From NCBI RefSeq assembly GCF_022479115.1, contig NZ_CP092497.1:9548001-9612000 (forward strand): DNA of 64,000 nucleotides, read 5' to 3'. Below the pieces are notes generated by a model. It did not search any database and was not told where the DNA came from. It worked only from the letters and a program-made list of their open reading frames with translations. Numbering within the stretch: the stretch's first letter is position 1; every line of letters starts with the position of its first letter. Source of the DNA: Amycolatopsis sp. EV170708-02-1 (lineage in GTDB: Bacteria > Actinomycetota > Actinomycetes > Mycobacteriales > Pseudonocardiaceae). This document shows, one piece after another, positions 14,479 through 23,740 of this stretch. Position numbers and translations under genes: made by a program.

Positions 14479-16038
14479 ATGGCAGGAGGAGAACACGGCC
14501 GGGCCTTGGCGGAACTGCTCGAAGGGCTGAAACGGCGTAGCGGGCACAGCTACGAACGGATCGGCGCCAAGGCGCATCTGAGCCGATCGACCGTCCACCG
14601 CTACTGCAGCGGTGTCAGCGTGCCGGCCGCGTTCGGCCCGCTGGAACGGATCGCGACGGTCTGCGAGGCCGAGCGTGACGAACTGTCGAAGCTCTTCCGG
14701 CTGTGGGAACGCGCGGACGCGGCACGGGGAGAGGTCGCGTCCGCGCCTCCCGCCCCGCGTCCGGTGCCCGAGCCGAGGAGCCGGAACCGGATCGGCTGGT
14801 GGCCGTTGCTGGCCTCGCTGGTCATGGTCACCGTGGTCGGGGCGAGCGCGGTGCCCGCGGCGGAACCGGCCGCGCCGGCACTCCACGCCCCGATGTGGAC
14901 CGAGTTCCCGTCCCCTGTGGACAGTGCGTTCTTCGGGGTGACGGCGAACAGCGAGACCGGGCTGATGCCGACGTTCGGCGTCGGTGCCGTCCGGCTCTGG
15001 GATTCGGAAACCCGCTGGCAGAACCTCGAACCGGACCGCGGCAGGCCGGTCTGGTCCACTTTGGACAGGCTGGTCGACGGCGCGAACCGGGCGCGGCTCC
15101 CGGTGCTGTACGTCTTCGGCGGCACCCCTGGCTGGGCGGCGCCGGGCGGACCGCCGTCGGCCTACCCGGACGGCTCCCGGGCGGCGCCGCCCGACGACCT
15201 CGCGGACTGGGACGCGTTCGTCGGGAAGGTGGTCGAGCGGTATCGCGGCCGGATCGAGTCCTACGAGCTGTGGGATATGGCCAACCACCCCAAGTACTTC
15301 ACCGGTCCGGTCGAACGGCTGGTGGAGATGGTCCGGCGGGCGAGCCGGATCATCAAGGCGGGTGATCCCGGCGCGATCGTGGTCTGCCCGTCGATGGGGC
15401 ACCTCACCGATCCCGCGTACCGGCGGGTGCTGGAACGGTTCGGCGAACTCCGCGGCTACGAGAGCTGCGACGCCGCCGCGGTCAAACTGCATCCGGGCAG
15501 GATGGCGGACCCGCCGGAGACCATGCTCGCCGTCGCGGACGAGATCCAGCGGAGCTTCCACCGCACCAACGGGCACGCGAACCTGTGGAGCACCGGCCCC
15601 GATTTCGACGTCCCGCTGCAGCCGCCGGTCGATCCCGCCGTCGCCGCGGACCACGCCGCCCGCTTCTTCCTGACCGGCCTCTACGCGCGCTTCAAGCGGA
15701 TGTACTTCTACAACTGGGGAAGCGACCGCGTGCCGATCGTGCTCCAGCCGGCGGGCGGACCGCCGACCCGCGCCGCCGCCCACGTCGAACGGCTCGGCCG
15801 CTGGCTCGACGGCGCGAAGATCCGGTCCTGCGGCGAGGGCACGCGCGCGGGGCTGCCGGAGAACCTGTGGCGTTGCCGCTTCACGCGGAACGGCATGGAA
15901 TTCCGGGTCGCGTGGGCCCCTTCGGGCACCGCGAGGCTGTCCGCGCCGGGCAGCGCGGAACGCCTCGACGGGACACGGCCGGAGATCGAGTCGGGCTCCG
16001 TCGAGGTCGACGGCAGCCCGGTGTTGCTCAAGCCTTAA
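14479..16038 (+). CDS. Membrane-tethered XRE-type HTH protein with glycosidase-like exodomain
   Basis: 519 residues. Residues ~8-65 form a lambda-repressor-type HTH (YERIGAKAHLSRSTVHRYCSG). A Pro-rich linker (~85-105) and one TM helix (WWPLLASLVMVTVVGAS, 107-123) follow, then a ~390-residue extracytoplasmic TIM-barrel-like domain of the GH39/GH5 type (VRLWDSETRWQNLEP, ...YVFGGTPGW, FYNWGSD). At the acid/base site, where such enzymes read WNEPN, this protein reads WDMAN (265-269); at the nucleophile strand it reads LWSTGPDF (369-376) with no Glu. Both catalytic acids thus seem missing, so it may sense glycans rather than cleave them. ATG at 14479 has GGGGGAGGG upstream; the longer frame from 14323 lacks support. 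Confidence 0.75.
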   Translation: MAGGEHGRALAELLEGLKRRSGHSYERIGAKAHLSRSTVHRYCSGVSVPAAFGPLERIATVCEAERDELSKLFRLWERADAARGEVASAPPAPRPVPEPRSRNRIGWWPLLASLVMVTVVGASAVPAAEPAAPALHAPMWTEFPSPVDSAFFGVTANSETGLMPTFGVGAVRLWDSETRWQNLEPDRGRPVWSTLDRLVDGANRARLPVLYVFGGTPGWAAPGGPPSAYPDGSRAAPPDDLADWDAFVGKVVERYRGRIESYELWDMANHPKYFTGPVERLVEMVRRASRIIKAGDPGAIVVCPSMGHLTDPAYRRVLERFGELRGYESCDAAAVKLHPGRMADPPETMLAVADEIQRSFHRTNGHANLWSTGPDFDVPLQPPVDPAVAADHAARFFLTGLYARFKRMYFYNWGSDRVPIVLQPAGGPPTRAAAHVERLGRWLDGAKIRSCGEGTRAGLPENLWRCRFTRNGMEFRVAWAPSGTARLSAPGSAERLDGTRPEIESGSVEVDGSPVLLKP

Positions 16039-16048
16039 CCCTGTTGGC

Positions 16049-16147
16049 GTGTCGCGAAAGCCACTTTCAGGACATCAGACGTGGGCGGGGTCGGGGTGGG
16101 CTGAAAGCTCCCTTCGCCGCGTCTAATGCGACGAAAGGAGCCTTCAG
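16049..16147. repeat. Two palindromes between convergent genes
   Basis: 16049-16076 is a copy of the GAAAGCCACTTTC family (GTGTCGCGAAAG...AGGACATC). 16099-16147 pairs CTGAAAGCTCCCTTCG with the near-complement CGAAAGGAGCCTTCAG around a TAATGCG centre. They lie between the HTH-glycosidase gene and the amidase gene and are likely bidirectional terminators. Confidence 0.65.
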
Positions 16148-16168
16148 CCCGGCGGCGAGGCTCAAGCC

Positions 16169-17026
16169 TCAACCCGCGAGGTAGTCCTCGATCGCCTTCG
16201 CGATGACGGCGGCGTACTGCTGACGGCCCTCTTCGCTCGCCATCGCCGCGGCTTCGGCGGCGTTGCGCATGTTCCCGCATTCGACGAGCGCGGCGGGGCG
16301 GGTCGAGAGATTGAGCCCGCCGAGGTCGGCGCGCGGGGCGAGCCCGTTCGAACCGAGGTACGTCGAGATCGGGAAGCCGCCCGCGCGGAGGCCGTCCCGC
16401 AACGCGGTCGCGAGTTTCACCGAGGGCTCACCCTGCTGGGCGTTCAGCGGCGGCGCCGAGTAGGCGACGTGGAAACCGTGCGCTCCGGCGGAATTCGAGC
16501 CGTCCGCGTGGATCGACACGACCGCGTCCGCCGCGGCGTCGTTCCCGATCGCGGCGCGCTCGTTGACGCACGGCCCGACGCCGGTGTCGTTCTGCCGGGT
16601 GAGGATGACGCGGATTCCCTTGGCCGCCAACGTCTGCGAGATCCGCTGGGAGACGTCCCAGGTGAACGCGTGCTCGGTGTAGCCGGAGTTCGTCGAGGTT
16701 CCGGTGGTGTTGCACGGTTTCGTCTTGCCCCGCCCTGCCGGGACCTGCTTGTTGATCTCGCCCGGCTTGCCGGAGTTGCCGCCGTTGTGACCGGGATCCA
16801 GCACGACGACCTTGCCGGTCTTCGGCGGCCGCGTGCTCGAAGACGGCGCGCTCGAAGGCGGAGCGCTCGTCGTGGGGCTCGGCTCCGGAAGGGTGGTGAG
16901 GACCGTGGTGGTGCCGGGCGGGGGCGGGCTCGACGGCGACGACACGGGGGTGTCCACCCCGCACGCCGTGAACAGCGTCAATCCGATCGCCACCACAAGG
17001 CCCATCCGTCGTCGCACGGCGCCCAC
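16169..17026 (-). CDS. N-acetylmuramoyl-L-alanine amidase lipoprotein (Amidase_3, Rv3717-like)
   Basis: 285 residues. A basic n-region (RRR) and hydrophobic stretch end in a lipobox LFTAC with acceptor C22, then a Pro/Ser/Thr-rich linker to ~70. The Amidase_3 domain follows: H80 (DPGHNGG), E118 (GYTEHAF) and H173 (SIHADG) as zinc ligands and catalytic E249 (ALVECGNMRN). C105 and C153 may form a disulfide as in Rv3717. It cleaves the stem peptide from MurNAc in peptidoglycan. GTG start at 17026. Position next to ybaB-recR matches the mycobacterial order, though Rv3717 itself is not a typical lipoprotein, so anchoring is a local feature. Confidence 0.92.
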   Translation of the reverse strand: MGAVRRRMGLVVAIGLTLFTACGVDTPVSSPSSPPPPGTTTVLTTLPEPSPTTSAPPSSAPSSSTRPPKTGKVVVLDPGHNGGNSGKPGEINKQVPAGRGKTKPCNTTGTSTNSGYTEHAFTWDVSQRISQTLAAKGIRVILTRQNDTGVGPCVNERAAIGNDAAADAVVSIHADGSNSAGAHGFHVAYSAPPLNAQQGEPSVKLATALRDGLRAGGFPISTYLGSNGLAPRADLGGLNLSTRPAALVECGNMRNAAEAAAMASEEGRQQYAAVIAKAIEDYLAG

Positions 17027-17094
17027 GGTGCCACACGGGTGACGGCTAGGCTGGTAGGCGGCACGGGATTTTCCAGGAGAGGACCGATCGGATC

Positions 17095-17451
17095 ATGGTG
17101 CAACCCGGTGGCGGCTTCGACCTGTCGCAGATCATGCAGCAGGCACAGCAGATGCAGCAGAAGCTGGTCGAGGCCCAGGAAGAGCTGGCCAACACGGAGG
17201 TGACCGGTACTTCCGGCGGCGGCCTGGTCACCGCGACCGTGTCCGGCGACAGCCAGCTCAAGTCGCTTTCCATCGACCCCAAGGTGGTCGACCCGGACGA
17301 CGTCGAGACCCTGTCCGACCTGGTCGTCGCGGCGGTCCGGGACGCGTCGGCCAACGCGCAGAAGCTCACCGAGCAGAAGCTCGGCCCGCTCGCCGGCGGC
17401 CTCGGCGGCGGCATGCCGGACCTCGGCGGCTTCCCCGGGCTCGGCGGCTAG
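17095..17451 (+). CDS. ebfC: YbaB/EbfC family nucleoid-associated protein
   Basis: 118 residues. N-terminal long helix [21 protein letters not shown], then the central strands [30 protein letters not shown] typical of YbaB dimers, a second helix, and a Gly-rich C-terminal tail ([18 protein letters not shown]). The family binds DNA as a tweezer-like dimer. It is almost always encoded with recR and often dnaX. ATG at 17095 is preceded by GGAGAGGA. A TAGGCT box at 17047-17052 is a candidate -10 for this operon. Confidence 0.95.
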   Translation: MVQPGGGFDLSQIMQQAQQMQQKLVEAQEELANTEVTGTSGGGLVTATVSGDSQLKSLSIDPKVVDPDDVETLSDLVVAAVRDASANAQKLTEQKLGPLAGGLGGGMPDLGGFPGLGG

Positions 17452-17452
17452 C

Positions 17453-18049
17453 TTGTACGAGGGTGTCGTCCAGGATCTGATCGACGAGCTCGGGCGGTTG
17501 CCCGGCGTCGGTCCCAAAAGCGCGCAACGGATCGCCTTCCACCTGCTGGCCGCCGATCCCGCGGATATCGCGCGTTTGCAGGAAGTGCTCGGCAAGGTCA
17601 AGGAAGGCGTGCAGTTCTGCGAGGTCTGCGGCAACGTCTCGGAGCAGGAGACCTGCCGGATCTGCCGCGACACCCGCCGCGACCTCACGGTCATCTGCGT
17701 GGTCGAGGAGCCGAAGGACGTGCTCGCGGTCGAGCGGACGCGCGAGTTCAAGGGCCGCTACCACGTGCTCGGCGGCGCGCTGGACCCGTTGTCCGGCATC
17801 GGGCCCGAGCAGCTGCGCATGCGTGAACTGCTCGCCAGGATCGGCGGCGCGGAGATCAGCGAGATCATCATCGCGACCGACCCGAACACCGAAGGCGAGG
17901 CGACCGCGACGTACCTCGTGCGGATGCTGCGCGACTTCCCCGGCCTGACCGTGACGCGGCTGGCGTCGGGGCTGCCGATGGGCGGTGACCTGGAGTTCGC
18001 GGACGAGCTGACGCTGGGGCGCGCCCTCTCCGGACGGCGGGCTCTCTGA
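17453..18049 (+). CDS. recR: Recombination protein RecR
   Basis: 198 residues. Helix-hairpin-helix ([20 protein letters not shown]), zinc finger C56/C59/C68/C71, Toprim domain ([55 protein letters not shown]) and C-terminal Walker B-like [15 protein letters not shown]. It acts with RecO/RecF to load RecA at gaps. TTG start lies one base after the ybaB stop, so translation is coupled. A strong palindrome follows directly after the stop. Confidence 0.97.
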   Translation: MYEGVVQDLIDELGRLPGVGPKSAQRIAFHLLAADPADIARLQEVLGKVKEGVQFCEVCGNVSEQETCRICRDTRRDLTVICVVEEPKDVLAVERTREFKGRYHVLGGALDPLSGIGPEQLRMRELLARIGGAEISEIIIATDPNTEGEATATYLVRMLRDFPGLTVTRLASGLPMGGDLEFADELTLGRALSGRRAL

Positions 18050-18050
18050 G

Positions 18051-18108
18051 AAGTACATGAAGGCCCCTTCCTTGCGCCAGGCGCAAGGAAGGGGGCCTTC
18101 ATGTACTT
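18051..18108. terminator. Long palindrome after recR (GAAGGCCCCTTCC family)
   Basis: Arms 18051-18077 and 18081-18108 pair over almost their whole length (one extra G on the right), around a 3-nt centre. It lies between the convergent recR and epimerase genes. Related perfect or near-perfect palindromes with the AAGGCC...GGCCTT core occur at 31898 and 38363. Downstream (18155-18175) is a partial GCAAGGAACGG motif also found at 51121. Confidence 0.8.
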
Positions 18109-18200
18109 GGGCCGCGACACGGTCGTCGGGCTAGCCGGCGCTAGAAGGTCCCGATGCAAGGAACGGCCCGTTCATAGCGTTCAGAAGCGAGCGAGAAGCG

Positions 18201-19313
18201 TCAGCAGTAACCCAGCCGGGCGAGCGTGTCGACGATGATCTCCGACGGGTGGAACTTGTCGACCCAGGACTCGCCACGGCGGTTCTGGTAGGTGTCGAGG
18301 AAGTTCTGCAGCTTGTCCCCACGCATCTCGGTCAGCACGACGGTCTCGCCGAGGTGCTGCGGCGTCTCGGTGCGCTCGCGGTGCACGGCGCACGGCAGGC
18401 CGAGGTAGTAGCACTCGGCCGACAGGCCGCCCGAGTCGGTGACGACGTACTCGGCGCGCGCGACCAGCGGCAGGAACTTCAGGTACCGCATCTTCGGCTG
18501 GATGATGAAGTTCTTCTCGTCGAACAGGTTCGCCAGCCCCAGCGAGCGGATCTTCTCGCGCTCGGGCGCGCCCGCCATGTAGAGGATCGGCATCTGCTTG
18601 CTCTGCTCGCGCAGGATCTCCAGTGCCTCGCGGTACTTGTCCGCGCGCGAGACCAGCTCGAAGCGGTGCAGGGTGGCGAGGCCGAACTTCTCCGGCAGGC
18701 CCTCGACGTCGAGCGGACCGTTGATGGCCATCCGCATGGCGTCGATCGCGGTGTTCGCCTCGGTGTCGACGACGACGCCGCGGGCGTTGCGGAGGTTGTT
18801 CACCTCACGCGCACTGGGCGCGAAGTGCATGTCGACGATCTTCGCGGCGATCTTCCGGTTCAGCTCCTCCGGCAGCGGCGACATGATGCTGCCCGATCGC
18901 GCGCCCGCCTCGACGTGCCCGACCCGCGACTTGAGGATCCGCTTCCCGATGAGCGAGCCGTACGGCGTGGTGAAGGTGTCGCCGTGCACCAGCACCAGCG
19001 GCGGACGCCCGTCCTCGACCAGCGCGGCCTTCAGCTCGGCCCGGCGGCTCCACGCGGTCCGCAGCACCTGCGCGGCCCAGCCCGGCACCTGCGCGGGCGA
19101 CTCCAGGTTGTGCGCCTTCTCCTTCGGCACGAGCCAGACGTCGGGCTCCGGGAGGTTCAGGTCGGCGAGAACGTCCGAGACCTCGTCGACGTGCTGCGCG
19201 GTGAACCAGATCTTCGGCCGGACCCCGCGTTCGAGGATGCCGTGGTAGACCGGCGCGATTTTGATCAGTTCCGCCGTGGTGCCGAGAATGAAGGAAATCA
19301 CCGGAAGAGCCAT
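18201..19313 (-). CDS. UDP-N-acetylglucosamine 2-epimerase family protein (WecB-like)
   Basis: 370 residues with the two-Rossmann GT-B-like fold. N-terminal ISFILGTTAELIKIAPVYHGI, middle VLVHGDTFTTPYGSLIGK and GHVEAGARSG, C-terminal TLHRFELVS, YVVTDSGGLSAECYYLGLP and TETPQH. These follow the UDP-GlcNAc 2-epimerase pattern (HVEAGxRS, DSGGxQEE with Ala-Glu here). The product would be UDP-ManNAc for a surface polymer. It differs enough from standard WecB (for example DTFTTPYGS in place of DTxS) that the sugar is uncertain. It diverges from the polysaccharide cluster to the right. Confidence 0.82.
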   Translation of the reverse strand: MALPVISFILGTTAELIKIAPVYHGILERGVRPKIWFTAQHVDEVSDVLADLNLPEPDVWLVPKEKAHNLESPAQVPGWAAQVLRTAWSRRAELKAALVEDGRPPLVLVHGDTFTTPYGSLIGKRILKSRVGHVEAGARSGSIMSPLPEELNRKIAAKIVDMHFAPSAREVNNLRNARGVVVDTEANTAIDAMRMAINGPLDVEGLPEKFGLATLHRFELVSRADKYREALEILREQSKQMPILYMAGAPEREKIRSLGLANLFDEKNFIIQPKMRYLKFLPLVARAEYVVTDSGGLSAECYYLGLPCAVHRERTETPQHLGETVVLTEMRGDKLQNFLDTYQNRRGESWVDKFHPSEIIVDTLARLGYC

Positions 19314-19361
19314 TCTGTCGGGGTCTGCGGTGCCCGAAGGATACTGGTGGGCCGCGCAAGG

Positions 19362-19367
19362 TAGCCT
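19362..19367 (+). promoter_or_regulatory. Leaderless -10 of the first GT2 gene
   Basis: TAGCCT ends 7 nt before GTG at 19375 and so decides that start over the longer open frame. Confidence 0.55.
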
Positions 19368-19374
19368 CGCCGGG

Positions 19375-20391
19375 GTGAGTGCGAATTCGCTCCTCCCAGC
19401 CCTGTCCGTCGTGATCCCGGTCTACAACGAGCAGGACTGGATCGACCGCAGTGTCGGCGCGCTGATCGCGTCGGCACAGGTGGCGAACTGGCCGGTCGAG
19501 GTCGTCGTGGTCGACGACGGCAGCACCGACGGCACCGGCGCCAAGCTCGCCAAGCTGCAGGAGCTGTACGGCATCACCGTCCTCACCCAGCCGAACAGCG
19601 GCCGGTTCGAGGCCCGCCGCGCGGGGATCGCGAAGGCGTCGGGGCGGCAGATCCTGCTGCTCGACAGCCGCGTGATCGTGGACTCCGGTTCGCTCACCTT
19701 CCTCCGCGACCAGCTCGTCGACCACCCCGAGCGCACGGTGTGGAACGGTCACATCAACGTCGCGTCCGAACACAATCCGTACGCGGGATTCATGGCCGGG
19801 CTGGTCAAGATCCCGTGGCGCCGTTATTGCGCGAACCCGAGGTTGATGTCGTTCGGTATCGACGAGTTCGACGTCTTCCCGAAAGGCACCGGATTCTTTT
19901 CCGCGCCGAAGGACGTTCTCGAGGATTCGTCCAACGCGTTCGAGTCGCTCTTCGAAGACGTCCGTTTCGCCAGTGACGACACGGGAGTTCTGCGCTGGAT
20001 CGCGGAACGCCACCGCATCTTCCTCGCCCCGGACTTCTCCGCGACCTACCACGGCCGCGATTCGTTCAAGAAGTTCGTCGGGCAGTCGTATTTCCGTGGC
20101 ACCACGTTCGTCGATTCGTATCTCGCGTCGCCAGGGCCCGCGCGCAACGGCCTGTTCGCCGCGATGGCCGTCGGCGTGCTCGGCCTCGGCGTCGCCGCGA
20201 AGCGCCCGAAAACCGCCGTCGCGCTGGCCGCCGCGGGGTCGACGGCCGCCGGGTTCGCGGTGACGAAGTTCGGCGCGACCAAGGCCGAGGCCAAGGCCGT
20301 CGCCCAGCTCACCCCGGTCTTCGCCGCCGGTTTCGGGGCCGGGGCGCTCCGCGGCCTGTTCATGGCGCTGCGGGCCCGGCTGCGTAAATGA
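19375..20391 (+). CDS. Glycosyltransferase family 2 with C-terminal membrane helices
   Basis: 338 residues. GT-A fold: LSVVIPVYNEQDWIDRSV, VVVVDDGSTDGTGAKL (nucleotide-binding DDGS), and ILLLDSRVIVDSG where the DxD motif is replaced by DSR. The last ~80 residues carry two hydrophobic segments (FAAMAVGVLGLGVAA, AVALAAAGSTAAGFAV) and an Ala-rich tail, so it is membrane-associated. Likely builds a lipid-linked or surface polysaccharide. The flippase gene overlaps its stop (ATGA at 20388), indicating an operon that continues to at least 24946. Confidence 0.85.
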   Translation: MSANSLLPALSVVIPVYNEQDWIDRSVGALIASAQVANWPVEVVVVDDGSTDGTGAKLAKLQELYGITVLTQPNSGRFEARRAGIAKASGRQILLLDSRVIVDSGSLTFLRDQLVDHPERTVWNGHINVASEHNPYAGFMAGLVKIPWRRYCANPRLMSFGIDEFDVFPKGTGFFSAPKDVLEDSSNAFESLFEDVRFASDDTGVLRWIAERHRIFLAPDFSATYHGRDSFKKFVGQSYFRGTTFVDSYLASPGPARNGLFAAMAVGVLGLGVAAKRPKTAVALAAAGSTAAGFAVTKFGATKAEAKAVAQLTPVFAAGFGAGALRGLFMALRARLRK

Positions 20392-21686
20392 GCACCAAGG
20401 TGAGCAGCGAAAAACTGGCCAAGGACACCGGGAAATCCGCCGGTCGTATCGGTGTCTACCTGCTGATCGCCATCGCGCTCGGCTACGTCCTCACCGTGGT
20501 CTGGGGCCGGACGCTGTCGCCTGCCGACAACGCCGTCCTGTTCTCCTTCTGGGGCATGCTGATGGGGCTGGGCGCCGCCCTGTCCCCGCTCGAACAGGAG
20601 ATCTCGCGCCAGTCCGCGCACGCCGCGCTCGAAGGCCGCAAGGCGGGCCGTCCCGCGGTGATCGCCTTCGTCACCAGCCTGGTCGCGGTCGCCGTCGCGG
20701 CGCTGTTCACGCTGATCCCGGCGGTGACCGGCAAGGTCTACGGCGGCCAGTTCGCGCTCGCCGTGATCGTGCTCGCGGGCGGGCTGTCGTTCGCCTTCCA
20801 GTTCGCCGCGCGCGGTCTGCTGATCGGCCAGGACCACGTCCGGTCCTACTCGTGGCTGATCCTGGTCGAGGCCGCGGTGCGGATCCTCGTGGTCGCCGCG
20901 CTGGTGGTCGCCGGGCTCACCCAGCTGTACTGGTTCGCCATCGCCGCCGCGACCGGCTCGTTCGCCTGGCTGCTGTTCGCCCGCGGCGCCGCCAAGCTGG
21001 TGGACCCGAAGCTCGAAGCCGACGTGCCCGCGAAGCCGGTCGTCACGAACATGCTGATGCTGCTGGCGGGCGCGGGGCTCACCGCCAGCGTCATCACCGG
21101 CTACCCGGCGCTGGTCAGCCTGCTCGCGCCCGGCGGTGACAAGGACGCGCTCGGCGTGCTCTTCCTCGCCCTGTTCGTGGCCAGGACGCCGCTGACGCTG
21201 ATGGCGCCGGTCCAGGCCCTCGCGGTCCCGACCGTGGTGCGCCTGTCCAGCACCGAGGAGGGCAAGCACCGGCTGCGGAAGCTGCTTGCGCTCGGGTCGA
21301 TGGGGGCATTGGCGCTCGGGGCGCTCGGCGCGCTGATCGGCTGGCTGATCGGCCCGTGGGTGGTGCGCCTGGTCTACGGCGCCAATAACGATCCCGAGGC
21401 CTGGTGGATGGCCGGGCTGGTCTGGTCGTCGGTGCTGCTGGCCGCGATGCAGCTGCTCGCCGCCGTCCTCGTCGCGCAGGCCAAGGCCACGAAGGTGCTG
21501 ATCACCTGGGCCGCCGTGGTCGTCGCGACCGCGCTGGTCCTGTTGTTCTTCCCCGGCGACACGGTCGTGCGCGCCGTGGTCGGGCTCGCCGCCGGACCGA
21601 CCGTCGGGCTGCTGGTCGTGATGGCGTTCGTGGTGCGCGGCACGCCCGAGCCGGGCAACGCACGACCATCCGAAACGTCTCGATAG
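20388..21686 (+). CDS. Polysaccharide flippase-like membrane protein (MOP superfamily)
   Basis: 432 residues with about 12 hydrophobic helices, beginning after a short polar N-terminus (SSEKLAKDTGKSAGRIG). Sequence features such as LGAALSPLEQEISRQ, a central polar loop (~VDPKLEADVPAKP) and LTLMAPVQALAVPTVVRLSS fit Wzx/MurJ-type multidrug-oligosaccharide-lipid-polysaccharide exporters. It would move lipid-linked sugar units across the membrane. Start codon overlaps the upstream GT2 gene, so co-translation is likely. The substrate cannot be read. Confidence 0.82.
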   Translation: MSTKVSSEKLAKDTGKSAGRIGVYLLIAIALGYVLTVVWGRTLSPADNAVLFSFWGMLMGLGAALSPLEQEISRQSAHAALEGRKAGRPAVIAFVTSLVAVAVAALFTLIPAVTGKVYGGQFALAVIVLAGGLSFAFQFAARGLLIGQDHVRSYSWLILVEAAVRILVVAALVVAGLTQLYWFAIAAATGSFAWLLFARGAAKLVDPKLEADVPAKPVVTNMLMLLAGAGLTASVITGYPALVSLLAPGGDKDALGVLFLALFVARTPLTLMAPVQALAVPTVVRLSSTEEGKHRLRKLLALGSMGALALGALGALIGWLIGPWVVRLVYGANNDPEAWWMAGLVWSSVLLAAMQLLAAVLVAQAKATKVLITWAAVVVATALVLLFFPGDTVVRAVVGLAAGPTVGLLVVMAFVVRGTPEPGNARPSETSR

Positions 21687-21758
21687 TGTGGCCGCGCCAT
21701 CGCGCGCCGCGAACGGGGTGGCGTTCCTAACGCCGAATAGGGTTGGACAGCGAATTCG

Positions 21759-23735
21759 ATGAACGTTCTTTTGGTCTTGCTGGCGTTCTGGCTGCCGGGG
21801 CTCGTCTTCGGCGCCGCGATCAGGCTGCGCGGCTGGACCCTCGCCGCCGCGGCCCCGCTGCTCACCTTCGGCCTCGTCGCCATCGGCATCCCGATCCTCG
21901 GCCGCTTCGGCATCCGCTGGACGATGCTGAACGTCGGCCTGTGGGTGCTGCTGCTGTCCGTCGTCGGGTTCGCCCTCTCGTTCCTCGTGCTCCGCTTCAC
22001 CGCGAAGCGGCACCCGGACTGGGCCGAGGACGAAGACGACGACGAGTCGAAGCGTTCCCTTCGCGATCACCTGCTGATCGGTGCCGGTGTCCTGGTCGGA
22101 CTCGGCGTCGGCACGGTGACCTTCCTGCGCGGCTCGCATTCACTGGAGAACGTCCAGCAGGGCTGGGACGCCCCGTTCCACGGCAACCTGGTGCGCTGGA
22201 TCGCCGAACACGGCGACGCGCGCGCGTCGACCGTCGGCACCATCGCGAACCTGCCGAACCAGCACGACTACTTCTACCCGGACACCTACCACGCGCTGCT
22301 CGCCCTGGTCTTCGGCAAGGGCGGCCTGACGATGATGCCGACGCTGAACCTGGCGGCGCTCATGGTCGTGCTGACCGTCCCGGTCGGGGTCGCGGCGATG
22401 TGCCGCGCCTGGCGGATGCCGGTCCTCGCGACCGCGGCCGCGGCGGCCGTGTCCACCTGGTTCACCGCGTTCCCGTACGACTCGCTGTGGCGCGGCCCGC
22501 TGTGGCCGTACGTCGCCGGGGTGGCGCTCGTGCCCGCGATGCTCGCGCTCGCCCGCCTGCTGCTCAAGCCGAACGGCGTCGCCGGACCGCTCGCGATCGG
22601 CGTCGGTGTCGCCGGGCTGGCCGGCCTGCACACCAGCCTGATCTTCGTGATCATGGTCTACTTCCTGCTGATCCTGCTCGCGGTGCTGTTCCGCTTCGAG
22701 AAGATCGGCTGGCGCCGCAGCGCCGCCTCGCTGGTGGCCACGATCGTGATGGCGGTCGTACTCGGCGTGCCTCAGGTCCTTCCGGCGCTCTACAACGCCG
22801 GCGGCGTGACCAGCGCGTTCTGGGCCTCGGAGACCAGCGTGTCCGGCGCGCTCGGGCAGACGATCACGTTCTCGCCGATGGCGTCGTTCCCCCAGTGGTG
22901 GATCGGCATCCCGGCGATCATCGGCGTGTTCTTCCTGGTCAAGCACCGGCGGATGCTCTGGATGGTCGGCGCGTACGTCGTGCTCGGCGGCCTGTTCGCC
23001 GCGACGATCTCGCTGGAGACCCCGCTCATCCACACCCTGACCGGCGTGTTCTACAACGACCACTGGCGCATCGGCGCGCTCGTGCCGCTGGCCGGCGCCG
23101 TCGCGTTCGGCGAGTTCGTGCACACCGCGTCGGGCAAGTTCGCCGAGAAGCTCGGCCGGCGCAAACCGAACCTGAACCCGGTCACCGCGGCCATCGCGGG
23201 CGCGCTGGTGGTCGGCCTGGTGGTCACCGTGCTGAGCCGGGGCGGCTACATCGGCCGCAACTCCGCGCGGCTCGCGATGAACTACGGCGAGGGTCCCTCG
23301 GTCAGCAAGGGCGAGGAAGAGGCCTACGCCTGGCTCGGGAAGCACGTCGTGCCGGGCGAGCGCGTGATGAACGACAAGGCCGACGGCTCGGTGTGGATGT
23401 ACGCCCTCGCGGGGGTCCAGCCGGTCGAGTGGACCAACTACGGCGCCGAGTTCACCACCAAGCCCGGCTGGCTCAGCGTGTTCCTCAACGACATCAACCG
23501 CGATCCGCGGGTGCGCGAGGCGCTCACCGACCTCAAGGTGCGCTACGTGCTGGTCGGCAAGGGCAAGGTGGCCCCCAACGCGCAGTCCGCGGTGGGTCTC
23601 CAGCGGCTCGACATCACTCCGGGTTTCAAACGCGTCTTCCACAACCTCGACGCGTCGGTTTACGAAATCGAAGGTCAGCAAGGTGTGGTCGCCGACGGCG
23701 CCCCCGCCGGGTCCGACACCGCTCACGGCCAGTAA
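21759..23735 (+). CDS. Large polytopic membrane protein (DUF6541-like, possible GT-C glycosyltransferase)
   Basis: 658 residues. About 13-14 hydrophobic helices up to ~500, then an extracytoplasmic domain (~510-658: GRNSARLAMNYGEGP, ...YAWLGKHVVPGERVMND, WTNYGAEFTTKP, KVRYVLVGKGKV). An acidic loop (EDEDDDESK, ~92-100) lies after the fourth helix. Asp in GWDAPFHGNLVRW (~140) sits just after a TM as in GT-C enzymes, where it activates the sugar acceptor. The overall plan matches actinobacterial DUF6541 proteins of cell-wall glycan loci. Lipid-phosphate-sugar-dependent transferase is inferred, not shown. Confidence 0.75.
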   Translation: MNVLLVLLAFWLPGLVFGAAIRLRGWTLAAAAPLLTFGLVAIGIPILGRFGIRWTMLNVGLWVLLLSVVGFALSFLVLRFTAKRHPDWAEDEDDDESKRSLRDHLLIGAGVLVGLGVGTVTFLRGSHSLENVQQGWDAPFHGNLVRWIAEHGDARASTVGTIANLPNQHDYFYPDTYHALLALVFGKGGLTMMPTLNLAALMVVLTVPVGVAAMCRAWRMPVLATAAAAAVSTWFTAFPYDSLWRGPLWPYVAGVALVPAMLALARLLLKPNGVAGPLAIGVGVAGLAGLHTSLIFVIMVYFLLILLAVLFRFEKIGWRRSAASLVATIVMAVVLGVPQVLPALYNAGGVTSAFWASETSVSGALGQTITFSPMASFPQWWIGIPAIIGVFFLVKHRRMLWMVGAYVVLGGLFAATISLETPLIHTLTGVFYNDHWRIGALVPLAGAVAFGEFVHTASGKFAEKLGRRKPNLNPVTAAIAGALVVGLVVTVLSRGGYIGRNSARLAMNYGEGPSVSKGEEEAYAWLGKHVVPGERVMNDKADGSVWMYALAGVQPVEWTNYGAEFTTKPGWLSVFLNDINRDPRVREALTDLKVRYVLVGKGKVAPNAQSAVGLQRLDITPGFKRVFHNLDASVYEIEGQQGVVADGAPAGSDTAHGQ

Positions 23736-23740
23736 GAAGA

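Noticed and set aside
22140..23726. Long minus-strand frame opposite the large membrane protein
   Set aside because: Arg/His/Asp-rich, no hydrophobic or domain pattern; a shadow of a GC-rich gene. The same holds for 20046-22139, 10408-12399, 14242-15783 and 26040-27587 on the minus strand.
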